From Bugula neritina (Eukaryota > Bryozoa > Gymnolaemata > Cheilostomatida > Bugulidae): 64,000 nt of DNA. The notes beneath the pieces were generated by a model that did no database searches, was not told the DNA's origin, and worked only from the letters and a program-made list of their open reading frames with translations. Positions 1-11,550 of this stretch are shown here, piece after piece (within the stretch, counting starts at the first letter, position 1; the number at the start of each line of letters is the position of its first letter). A program made the position numbers and the translations under genes. The stretch spans positions 10,310,741-10,374,740 of the forward strand of contig OZ037768.1 in the NCBI GenBank assembly GCA_964035545.1. Reading direction: 5' to 3'.

Positions 1-84
1 ATAAAGGAGGATCTAAGAATGAATCAATTGAAACTTCCTAGAATCTATTTAAATTGAGCTGTAACCTCATTCGTTATTTTGAAC

Positions 85-1191
85 TCAGCAACAGAAAAAC
101 TTTAGAATTCTATTTCTGTGGCTTTGGTGTATGACTGATTCTTGAACAGATTCAAACTCTACAAAATATATCAATTCTTTTGACATAAGTCATAATAATT
201 ATATTTCTATAAAGGTTTTTCATTGTGTATAATATTCTATTGGCTGCTTCACAATGTTATAGTGAATAATATTAAGCAACTCGGAAAACGTCATTGTCCC
301 AACCCGCTTGATCATTTTTGGGAAGTTATTTGAAGTTTTGTTTAAAGATAACTTAATTTGCAATATTTCTTATTATATTAGCTTAATATTTTAATGAAAT
401 TCATGCAAGTTTATTTGGAGCATTGGTTAAATACATTAAAAGTAATTTACTTAGATGTTTATACAGCCTGCAATTCTCACTGAACTTTTTATAACTCGCT
501 CCCATTTTTCAGAGAGTCGCTTTTCAATGTTTATTTTAACATCATGCTTGTTTAAAATTTTAAAACACTATAGATGTGTTGTTTCCAGAAACGTTTAAGT
601 TTAGCTCCATTATTTTTGTTAGCTCATAATAATGCTCACTAACAATAAACTTTTGGCTGAATTAAGAATATACTTACTATCATGAGCTCCAATTGATGCT
701 TCAACAGATTTTGGTAGTTGTGTCTCCTTGACTGGTTGTCTGACACTGTTAAGAGAAGGAGGGTCTCCACCAGCTACTAAAGTCTCTGTTACAAAATATA
801 TCAAATGTGTTGCAGCTTGTAGCTGTTATTTGAAGACTAATTTATCATTTTTATAACTTATCAGCTAGTTCTTGTTTTCTCATATCAAATTTGCAATGTT
901 AGTCAGCAGTGGCAATTACAATTATTCAAACTTGCGTGGATGAAAAGAACAGAGAAGCTTAATATAGAAACCCATTTGTAAGCTTTAATGGCCACGTTTT
1001 CAAAATCACATTTATCTCTATTGTTATTTCAAGTTAATTCAAATTTTGCTTTTTTGTAATCATTTTCTAGCTTTAATATTTACCAGACATATTGGGAAGC
1101 ATTGGATGTTGTCCCTCATCGGATTTGTGGTTCTGTGCAAAATTATGTTTTAGAGATAATCTATTTTTTCCAACAGGATTTATTTTTATTT
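85..1191 (-). CDS. Duplicated 3' exon cassette (exons 4'-5'-6') of the 2662-5869 gene
   Basis: Three exons are paralogous to the last three exons of the upstream gene and keep the same order and similar spacing: 1191-1084, 785-678 and 158-85 (stop TGA). All are open, start with a 2-base partial codon and (the first two) end with a 1-base one, so they could be spliced onto the same exon 3. Matching blocks include GQHPMLPNMSG against GQLPMLPNMSG, AGGDPPSLNSVRQPVKE against AGGDSPNFPLNSVRQAVKE, and FVEFESVQESVIHQS against FVEFESVQEPVTHQS. The C-terminus ends at ...LKFFCC. No copy of exons 1-3 is visible to the left of the parent gene's stop. This could be an alternative C-terminal cassette or the 3' remains of a partial duplication. 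The open frames and intact splice sites favour recent origin or selection. Confidence 0.6.
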
Positions 1192-2661
1192 CTGTAGCCA
1201 TCTGATGAAATAACAGTAAGTTGATTTCAAATGTGAACTGTTTTTATTACATAAAATTGTTATTCTTCTTTATATTGAAGCAAATTCTTATGTCAGAAGC
1301 AGTTTAACAAACAGGAAAAACTTTGCTTCTATACTCTGGCAAATGCAGTGAGATACTGACTTGAGGAATTTAGTGGGAATTACTAACTCTAAGGACTTGC
1401 TACTGGAGCATTCTAAATTCATGAATTTATAAACCAACAAGTTTGCTTTCATTCTAACTTCCTGGCTAATCTGCTAACCCACATTTACTGTTTTAATTTG
1501 CTCATGATATAATTCTCTTGATTGTTTATGAAGCTAAAACATAAAATTTTTATTTTTATATCTCTATTAAATTCGTGTAGCAAACATGTGTTGATAATTG
1601 AACTTTTTTTCTGTTTATATTTGTTTACTAATACAGTTTTCTGCATACGAAAATTTGAAAACGTGTATTGAATGTATAAAAATGTTGATGGCACACCAGC
1701 ATCATAAGGCAGCTGTGATTATATACTTCAGCGGATGAAATATTGCAAACCGTTTTGCTTCTCGCTACTAAAAATTCCAAAATAGAAAAACACTGCATGA
1801 TTGCAATGATAGGCTAATCTTCATTATTTCAAGAAGATGCATGTGTTTGCTAGAAATAAAAGTAATCAATGTTTGTGTAATTATTGTTTAGGGATCATTT
1901 ATGAGTAGTGATTTGGTTTTTAAAAAGTTTGTATATAGCAGATACAGTATATAAATGATTATGTTTGATAAATTCAATATAATTTTTTATTTTATTTAAT
2001 AATATATTTTTGAATTAACAAATTCCCAAAATAGAGAAGTCAGTTATTTCAAGAAATTGGTTTATAGTAGAACTCAAAGTTATTAATATGATGCAATTAT
2101 TAGTTAATTTGTTGATTTACCTATATTGACAAAAGATAAATGGTTCAGAAAAAAAGACAATCTAAATTTTAATACATATAAAAGAGATCTCAAACTTTTA
2201 AATTTTACTATAGAAGAGATTTCAACCAACTAAAACAGCTAAGCTTATAGATATATAGATGAAATTGAATAAAGTATATAACACAGCATGTATATTTGCA
2301 TGCTTTGGTCTCTTAGCATCCTAACAGTGGAATAGAGAAAGAGACAAAGATGATTCTATTAAAATGTCATAGAGAAGCTTCCAGAGAAAAGATTAAGGTC
2401 GCATCTGTTGACTGAGTAGTTCATCTACACATCAGATAGTATTAGCTGTAGTACGGAATAGTATGTGTAGAATATCTAGATAGTAAATAGAAACATAAAA
2501 TAAAGTGAACAAATTGAGGATGAAATAAGAAGGCAAACAAGAATGAACCGAGAAAATGTTGCAATGATAGCTATTGTAAGAGTCTGATATATTACATATA
2601 ACAAATTATAAATAAGACTAAAATAGTTTTTTTAACATTCTATTTAAATTGAGCTCTAACC
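1192..2661. other. Spacer between the two copies of the 3' exon cassette
   Basis: About 1.5 kb of AT-rich sequence lies between the duplicated and parental last exons. I see no convincing exon, RNA gene or repeat structure in it. Short open frames here, such as one at 1485-1694 on the minus strand, have no splice context or recognisable content. Confidence 0.4.
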
Positions 2662-5600
2662 TTATTCATTGCTCTGTACACAGCAACAGAAAAACTTCAA
2701 AAATCGATTTCTTCGGCTTTGGTGTGTGACTGGTTCTTGAACAGATTCAAACTCTACAAAATATATAGCATCTCTTTTGACATATATTAATATTTCTACT
2801 AATTTCTTCTTGGTTTTATTATATGTATTGGCCGTTTCACGTCTTGCTAATACAACTTCATTAGCAATATTTCTTAAAATCAATGACAAAATCTTTCGAA
2901 TAAAATTTTAGCTTGATTTCTGTTGATGGAAGTTTAGAGTCTCTTTGAGGCATTAGTCAAAAGTATCAATGGTTATTAACTATAGTCTTTGTGTAGCAGT
3001 AGCTGGCAGCATGTTTACATGCACACTGTGTGTATGCGTGTTTCATAGTCCATCGTCATAGCATATTAATAGCTCCTAAACAAAAAACAATAAATTCCCA
3101 CAACTGTGCAGCAAAAGCCACAATCAATGAATCAAGTGTATTGCAAAAGCCTAAGACAACAAATCTGCCAGAATATTTCTGTTCCCTTATTTGGAATTAC
3201 TTGGGGCTGGTGGTGCAATTTGGGTGACCAATGGGATCTGGAACACATCATTTTTGTTTATTTGTTTTTTGTGTATTATTCTGCTGCTGTTGGAAAGCAT
3301 TGGTTATCCTGATCAGTTGCAATTAGTAGAGCCAAAGAGCAAGTTTTACTACTTATAATTTTACATTGAACAAGATACATATTACTAACTATTGAAACCT
3401 AAGAGCAGAAGCTGTATTATCAAGTTATCAGAGAAGCGCTAAAGGTTTGTCTGCTATTAATTTTTCTATCATTTATTGTCTTAATGCTGTAATATCGATA
3501 CATTTAGCTTATATTATATGAAATGGTTTATGGCTGACATTATTTTTAATGAATTATTATGTAGTAATATTTTGCTTACTTTAATAATTTTTATGTGTGT
3601 TATTTCCCTACAGTTCTTATTTTCTTGTACTTTATTTAGCCTTATATTGTGTGTATTTTATTTAGATTTCACGGTGTAGCTTTGTGAGCAAAAGTGTTAT
3701 AAGTTGGAATAAAATACTAATAACTACACTCACAAGACATCAGTTGAATTCCTAAACCTACTCTGATAAGCTTGCGGTTGCTAGCAGACCTAACAAAACT
3801 GCTACACTTTGCATCCAACTTCTCACTGATTGTTCTAATATTTCCCTCTATTTATCAGGAAGTAACGCTTTTATAATAAAACTTTTAGCTGAATCAAATT
3901 ACATTGTATATACTGACCTGTATGTGCTTCAATAGATGATTCAACCGAAGTGGGTGGTTGCATCTCTTTGACTGCTTGTCTGACACTGTTGAGAGGAAAG
4001 TTGGGTGAGTCTCCACCGGCCAGTAAAAGTTCTGTTGCAAAATATATCAAATGTGTTGCAGTTAGTTGAATACTAATATTTTATTTAGGTTTTTTTATAT
4101 CAAATTTGCAATGTTAGTCAGCAGTGGCTATTACAATTATCTAAACTTGTGTGGATGAAAATAACGAATGAGCTTAATTGTGGACCAAAATGTTTCACGG
4201 TAATATTTTAGGTATCGATTAAAATATGACAACATCTTAGAATCACATTTATATATGCTAATATTTTAAACTACTTCAGATTTTGCTTCTTTGTAATTAT
4301 TTTCTTAGCTTTAATATTTACCAGACATATTGGGAAGCATTGGAAGTTGTCCCCCATCAGCTTTGTGGCTCTGTACCAAATTTAGTCTCTCTGCAGATTT
4401 TTTCTTTCCATCAGCACTTTTTTTATTTTGTGTTACAGACTGTCGCAAAAAGTCTTTGACCATCTCATCTAATGAAATGACAGGAAGTTAATTTCAAAAG
4501 TGAGCTCTTTTTATTACATAAAATCAAAATTGTTTTTCATCTTTACAAAGTTAAAAAGCTGCTCAACAAAAGGAAAATATAATGTACCATTGTAATCCTT
4601 GAGTTTTTTAGTGGCAAGTGGTAACGAGTTCATTTCCACTCTCTCCCCTGACCTTGAATTTCTTTCTTTGCTGGTCTGAGTTTAGTAGGAGTGGCTTGTT
4701 TTATCTCTTTCCTCACCTCTTTAGTGGACTTCACTTTCTTGTAGAGTTCAGTAGCAGTGTTTGCTGTAACATTGCATTACAAAGGGTTTCATGTAGAAAC
4801 TTATACTAAAGATAATATTTAAAATGACACCATAGATTTTTCAAGTCAGCAACAAGGTAATAAATTAGAAAAAAGTAGGTGAGTAGCTAATTTAACTTAC
4901 GCATAATAATATCCGAGCGAAGGTAAAACTTGTGAGTTTTTGGCCGAGCTCCAGTCCCTTCGAACTTTTTCAGGAAGTCTTCTAGCATTATTGGCTTTGC
5001 GGGTTGATTCGACAAAGGAGCTGGGTTTCTGGTGTGATGCGGTGTTTTTTCTGGTTCTAACTTCTCTGTGAGATGTGGAGGAAGAGAAGCTGGTATGTTA
5101 GCAGTGGACCTCCCGTGCCAGCAGGCACCTGCACATCCACACTCATTCCAGGGCCAATTCTCATCTATCACACTTATTTGGTTCTTGACTTCATTGGTTG
5201 TGCATGATCCTAATTCTTGAGTTTTGATTGGTTTCACAACAGCTTTGAAATTGTTTGGTGTAATTTCACAAGAGAACAAGGGATTGCGTGTTGAAAGTGA
5301 CTCCACCTTCTTTAAATCTTTTTTCTTTTGATCCTTGCTGTCACCAAACAAACATTCAATAAGTTAAACACTACTTAAACATGTAAGATGCTGCATTAAG
5401 CTGTATTATAGTTTATTATGATACTCATCTTGTAGAAAGTTTTAACATCCCATTTCATAATTGAACTACCAACATTTTGGTATTGGTGGATTCACAAAAA
5501 ATATGTCTGTTTGAAGCCCATACTTACCTTTGACTGTCCAGAGCTTTAGTTTTCAGCCCATAATACTCTTTAATGACTAGTCCAAGTATAATGAAGTTAT

Positions 5601-5869
5601 AAAACATCACCTCCCATTGGCTGTAACAAATAATTATCACACTCAATTGGGTAAATATTTTCCAATGTTGAATAATAGAAAACAATTTCAAAAAATTAAA
5701 GCAAAAGCTTCACATGCATAAAATTGTCAAATGATAATAACAAAAAATTATCTAATTTGTTATTATATTTATTAAAGAATAAAACTTACCAATACAATTC
5801 CACTGCCAAGTGAGTGGATACTAGCAGGTTAATCAAACAGATAAATAGAAGCAAAAACATATTTGACAT
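2662..5869 (-). CDS. Unrecognised six-exon membrane-associated protein, 320 aa
   Basis: I do not recognise this gene. Exons on the minus strand are 5869-5790, 5620-5528, 5337-4901, 4468-4322, 4031-3918 and 2753-2662 (stop TAA). They sum to 963 bp with codon phases matching at every junction. Donors include three GTAAGT sites. The protein opens with a hydrophobic segment (about residues 3-22, MSNMFLLLFICL...), then a second one (about 28-40, VMFYNFIILGLVI). A long polar region follows with lysine clusters, a Cys-rich patch (NECGCAGACWHG) and proline-rich stretches. The C-terminus combines basic residues with a Cys triplet (RRNRFLKFFCCC), which resembles a palmitoylated membrane anchor; that reading is inference. 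An in-frame ATG 16 codons upstream (5917-5915) is an alternative start. The gene is divergent from the amidohydrolase-like gene at 7078. Its last three exons are repeated downstream at 85-1191. Confidence 0.72.
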
Positions 5870-7077
5870 TATAATAAACAGTTGAATGAAGAGGCATAAA
5901 ATGTTTACATTTAGCATGAAACATTCACATATAGTTGCAGCAATAAACTGTAACTTTGTTAACTCAGTAGATGTGCAATTAAGGCATCATTGTGTCACAC
6001 ATTATGTCATCATTCATTATTGAACATTTTTTGAATATCTCGTTCTGCTATTTTAACAATACATTTAAATAATTGTAATAATAGAAGACAAAAATGTCCA
6101 TATTTGAATGCATTAAAGAGTTTTGGTGTACTGACTTCTTTTCAAAATGTTCTCATATATAATTAAGTATTTGTAAATTGAAGTTTTACAGCTAAGTTTT
6201 AGACGGACTACCATGCCTATTTATCTAACATTTATCACCTCGTGGAAATTATTTTCTAAGCACTAACTACTATTATTACATATTATTAAGCCCAGCCATT
6301 ACTCTTTTTCCGCATATACTGTAATCTATAATGAGTAAATAAAATGCAGCTGTAGGAGAATCAGTGACGTCATCTGACTAAATCTACCTTAACAATTTGT
6401 TCTTTGTATATGTATGCTGTTTTAAGTATTTTAAATTTTTTTTATCTTTATCTTACTTTTGTAAAAGACCTAGATAAATCACACACCTATACACATTTAT
6501 GTTGAGTTTATCAGCGATCGATTGATATTTATAGCTTTTTTATTAACTATACTATTTATTATAAACATATTATACTTTTATTAATGAAATATATTGTACA
6601 ATTGTATAACACTGGTGTAAATTTATTCATTCAAATTGTAGGTTTATACAGCTAACTGTTGATTTTTTCTAACATCGAGATAGCATATATTAAGCCAGGA
6701 TAATATAAGCTGCGTAATTGTTACAAGATAATTATTTTTCTATGTTGTAGTATGCAATTGTCTTCTCTGAGGGCCGGAAGCTGGAAACTGTTTTAAAGTC
6801 TTAAGCAGCTTTATCTAAATTATACTAAATAAATATACAACTAAAATTATTGATGGTAATTGCAGCCTACATTTACATAATAAACATATTATTGATAATG
6901 ATACGAAAACTTTTCACATCTAGTTGCACAATGCAAGTATTTTATTGTGAAGTTGTCTTCCCACTGCTGTTATGAGTCATCACATCACCTATTGTAAAGA
7001 TGAAAGGTTTCTTACTGCAGTTTATTAGAGCAGTCCTGACAGCTGACACCCTGTGTATGGTGTGAGACTTTAACAAA
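5870..7077. promoter_or_regulatory. Divergent intergenic region
   Basis: About 1.2 kb separates the first codon of the minus-strand gene (5869) from the ATG of the amidohydrolase-like gene (7078). Both promoters should lie here. The only clear site is the CRE palindrome at 6365-6372. The rest is AT-rich without obvious structure. Confidence 0.5.
6365..6372. promoter_or_regulatory. CRE/ATF-like palindrome
   Basis: A perfect TGACGTCA palindrome, the consensus for CREB/ATF bZIP factors. It lies about 0.5 kb upstream of one divergent start and 0.7 kb upstream of the other. A single 8-mer can occur by chance, so function is only suggested by position. Confidence 0.35.
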
Positions 7078-10000
7078 ATGAAACTACTAGTTGTTGTTGC
7101 TACTTGCACCTTGTTTCTTTATGCACACGGTGTACAAATCATTACATCACCATCTGGGCTTATCAGATATGCTGTTGGAGATGGTATGTATATTAATTAT
7201 ATTACTGTGTCTTAACTTGTCATTTATGAAACTGGAAAATAGTCATATAGTTTTAGAATTTATATCAGCTGTTGAAGTATAATGACATCAGTTCTTAATT
7301 TTGTATAATTTTACAAGCTAATGATTGGTCAGTATGAAGATGTTTAGCTAGCAGTTAATTTAAGGATTATGTTGGCAACATCTGAAAATCAGCTATTTTT
7401 ATTGTTATACAGATATCATATAATTTTAGATTCAATTGTGTAGTAGTATAGGTGTATAAAAATAGTTTTTCAGGGAAGTGTAGTTCAATGAGCTTAAAAC
7501 TTAACTGCAGCCCAATTGCACTCTAATAAGCTACAATATGCTTATTACCTAAATACATTTTCTTTTAATTTGAACTTTGTAAATGCTTTTTTTGTTTCTG
7601 CTAGCTGTTAGGCATAAGGTCTAGTGGTTTATTATTTTATCAGCCATTCATTCAAAATTCACTGTAAAAATTGTTATACCGGCTAATTTAAATGTTGAAC
7701 TTTATGGCATTGTATCCCAAAATATTCATCTTAGAAAAGAAGAACCTTATGCTAACAATGGTTTTTACATAAACCTTAAATTTCTACAAATTTTATGTGC
7801 TTGCTCTCTTTTATATGAAAGTTCACCTAATCTCGGATGAGAGAAGATAATTTCATAATATAAATGTTTCAAGAGGAATATTAGAAAATAGTCTAATAAA
7901 GCCGATGACTCTGTTTAAGAAATTAGAACTGCATGTTGCACTAATTCTGTTTTTCTGTGCAGACCCACCTATTATTATATTGTTTATCTACAAACACACA
8001 GCACTTATACAAATTGACTATTTCAAAATTAGGCAATCGTTGCTTTTAGTTGAGAGTGGTGTAGTAATATCAGCCCCACATGACGGCGCTATGGAACCAC
8101 CTGATTACGGAAAGAGATATCCCAATGGATGTTATGACAACGGAAACTGCGTATTTAACAGCACTTACTGCACAGACAAACTTTCTGTTGAAGTCTGCTG
8201 GACAACCTTGACACGAGACACAAACACTCTCAGTATTACAAATCATTTGGCAGATAGAATAGCAAACGGAACAGATGGAGGTTAGTGAGAAAGGTGAAGT
8301 AATGAATAAATTGAGAAAAACCTGTGATCTAGATTAGAAATGTAGCAAAAAAAGTTATGTTCTCGAAAAAGCTTTTGTTCCTCACCCAAACCAAAATCTA
8401 TTTAAAAATGAAAGATCTTAAGCTGATAAAATTTCTCCCCTACTGTACGTAAAGGAGGCAAGTAAGACAAAATAATTTCAGGGCTAGATTTTCAGCTGCC
8501 TGTCAGTTGAAACTTAATCTCCATATAAAAAGCTATATTAACTAAATCCGAAGCATTTCGAAAATGACAATTAAAAAACACCCATTTGGAAAATGGACAA
8601 ATCATCAAGAGACAATTTGAAAATAGATAATTAGAAAATGGACAATTGGAAAATATAGACGTTTAGAAAATGATATTTTGAAAATGAAAAATCTTCAACA
8701 TGGCCTAGTTCGGAGAAAGCGTTCAGCATTTGGTCAAGTCGAAAAGAGCTTTTAAAAATGTATATACTGGCCGAATCAGTTAGGCTATCATGGAAGTAAA
8801 ATTAGTTCCTGAATAGTTTCAATTAAAAATTGTCCATTTTTATAATAAGCTATTTTGAACCTGGCCAGATGCTAAACGCCCCCTTTAGACTAGGCCATGT
8901 TGAAATTTTTTTTTCATTTTCCAAATGTCATTTCCAAGCGTCTATATTATCCAATTGTCCATTTTAAAATTATCTATTTTTGAATTGTCTCTTGATGATT
9001 TGTCCATTTTCCAAATGGGTGGTTTCTAATTGTCATTTTCGTCACCATATTAACTATCACAAAAAGCTTGTTTGAGTATTTTAAAGATGCAGTTTTAGAC
9101 CAGTTTTAATTGTTTCTTATAGTCCTTACATGGTCTACTTTTAATATAAAATATTTTAGTGCGGCCACACATCATCATATGCGATCTAGCTCGATCAGTA
9201 GTGGATGTCAATAGACACATTGATGAAGCGACATTTGGAAGTGAAAAGGCAGCAGTTGTGTTCCACGAATACCATTATTATGTCCAGCAAGCACTCAGTG
9301 TCGCTGCCAGTGGAAACAGAACTGTTTTCTTTCTTGATATTCACGGTCAAGTAGGTAACTGCAGCGCTGCTACATCATCTTAAAGTATGCTTCTCATACT
9401 GAAACATGTACCAGCACTTATAGAGTTGAGATACCAACAAGCCTACATGATATCTAACCTATACTGTGTAGGGTTGTAGGCATAATAATAGTACAATTAT
9501 GTGGGCTGTTGCTAGGTCCTCTATTCATGTTTATATATAGGTTTGAGTAACTCAGTTACTGGTATATTGAGAGATTTTTCCAGTGAACCTATTAATTTAC
9601 CCAGTCTTTAATAATTTGCCTGTTCAGGGAGTAACCGTGGTCTAAGGGTTATACTTTAGAGTGTTTGCTTAGTCAACACAAAGTCATGGGTTCAAACCCG
9701 ACAAATGCCATTGGTGATGTTAGGAAGAACACCCAGTCATAATTGCTCCTGTGCCTCATCTGAATAAGTACTTAGCCAAATTTAACAAAAAAACCTTTCC
9801 ATTAGGGGATGGCTACTGTAAACTTGTGGGAGTGAGTTAATAATTTGTCTGTGCAAGGGAAGTTTCACTGTATGAATAACTTAGCTTTGTTTTACTAGTT
9901 ATAGCGAAATTAATTTAACATAGTTTCCCTGAAAACTGAATGTCATTCTCTGTGGTGTGGTTTATTCATTGACTCCAAAGATTAAATATGATATTATTGT

Positions 10001-11550
10001 GTGATACAGACTGGCAACAATAAGACCTGTCTTGGCTATTTGATTGACAATGATGTGCCGGATGGACTAATTCAAGATGTAGTACCAGATAGCCAAGCAC
10101 CTAATACTTCATTGGCACACTTAGTAAAGGTTTCGGGACAGTCCTTAGATGCTTTATTAAGAGGACCTGAGTCTATTGGTGGGCTAATAGAAAGTTCATC
10201 TAGATTTCAAGTTATCCCCTCTCCCAACAATCCAATATCTCTAGCAGGATTCTACTATCACGGAGGAATCAATGTACACAAGTATGTTTATAAAACTCAC
10301 ATTACAATTATTATCTAGTTTAGTTTTGCCCTATTATATAGCAGAACAAGTTTTATAATAAACTGTTGTAATGTTTTAGGTCTACAATAGTATAGTATAT
10401 TTGTCACACAACCTGTTGCTGAAATTAACTTATCATATAATATGATATGCTACATGATACGGCATATATAATATGTTACATGATGGCTATATAATATGAT
10501 GCATCATATGATATATAATATATCATATGAAATATCACACATAATATATATATCATAATCATATATGCTGTGATATTTTAAATGATTATGATGTATTGTA
10601 TGACATGAGATATGATGTGTTATATGATACGTTATATGATGTGATATATGACTTTTGTACATAGAACCACATTATTATTCAAAAGTTTTGTCTCCAGCTT
10701 CAAAACCCGAGCTAATTATAAATGGTTTGAGTGGATACCAAGAGCCCACATCACTTTCTTTCAGCAGTAATAACATAGCATAGCATATGCATGTAGCAGT
10801 CAAATTGGTATGATGCTGCTTATTAAAATAAATCCTCTCAGGCAGTAACTTGCATAAAAAAGAAAAAAATTAACAGCGTTTTGTGCAGCACTTGTTGGGT
10901 ACATTAATTACATAAATTCCCAACCCATCACAGTATATTGATTTTGAAAAATCAGCACTCACTTCTGACTATCCAATTACGGTTTCTAAACATCCTGCAC
11001 ACCAGTTTTAGAAAAGCAGCGATAATGTAAAATGGCCGTATTGTTCATGAAAATCTCTTGATGTCGACAGGCACTTTACAGCTCAAATTTTGCACACATG
11101 AAAATAACTGATTCCTATCTGCAATGTGGTCATCATGTCAAATGTTATGTTATTTAAAAATGCACTATAACTCTGCTAGCAGTACTTTAGTGACACTCTA
11201 ACAAAACTAGTTTTAGTTTTGTATATTATTACATTGCTATTCCTGCAGCTTAAAGTTTCGGTCAGTGTTTTAGCGTACAGAGATGCATATTTGCGGTTGG
11301 GGGGGGGGGGGAAGGCTTATCTAAATGCTGATAGATGTTGTATCCATCATACAAGCTATAAAATTTAAAAAGTTTTTATAAATTATAAACAAAAAGCTAA
11401 TGTTTCGATGTTTGTAGGTATGCAGTGGACACTGTCATAGGCATTCAAGCAGAAATAAATGTAGAAGCCAGAAGAACTGAAGCTGTGAGAAAAGAATTTT
11501 CCTACTCATTTGGAGACGCTGTTTTGTACTGGCTTAAAAACTTTTTTTGA
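7078..11550 (+). CDS. Secreted N-formylglutamate amidohydrolase-like protein (gene A), 310 aa
   Basis: Five exons: 7078-7183, 8050-8280, 9160-9350, 10010-10281 and 11418-11550 (TGA). They total 933 bp and all phases match. The start has an in-frame TGA four codons upstream and encodes a signal peptide (MKLLVVVATCTLFLYAHG). Family motifs in order are SAPHDG (the first metal-binding His position), VDVNR, a conserved EYH, FFLDIHGQ (second His) and RGPESIGGLIE. In the bacterial family these residues bind the catalytic metal and the formyl-amino-acid substrate. Several cysteines after the PHDG motif fit a disulphide-bonded extracellular animal form. Of the three paralogues here, only this one keeps both His motifs, so it may be an active hydrolase. 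Intron 2 holds an inverted-repeat element, intron 3 a SINE-like repeat and intron 4 a simple repeat. A poly(A) signal candidate AATAAA lies at 12029. Confidence 0.85.
8559..9041. repeat. Inverted-repeat (MITE-like) element in intron 2 of gene A
   Basis: The ends match in opposite orientation: CGAAAATGACAATTA on the left and its complement on the right. The arms of about 180 bp (8559-8740 and 8860-9041) share shorter blocks such as GGACAAATCATCAAGAGACAA and its complement. No clear target-site duplication was found. The sequence is non-coding. Confidence 0.65.
9628..9838 (+). repeat. tRNA-derived SINE-like repeat in intron 3 of gene A
   Basis: It has a tRNA-like head with a box A-like GTGGTCTAAGGG and box B GGGTTCAAACCC. 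These are followed by a segment GTTAGGAAGAACACCC..TAATTGCTCCTGTGCC that resembles the conserved central part of several metazoan SINEs. The 3' boundary is approximate. Confidence 0.55.
10433..10650. repeat. ATATGATATG-type low-complexity repeat
   Basis: A degenerate tandem array of ATATGAT/ATATATC-type units lies in intron 4 of gene A. It has no coding content. Confidence 0.6.
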
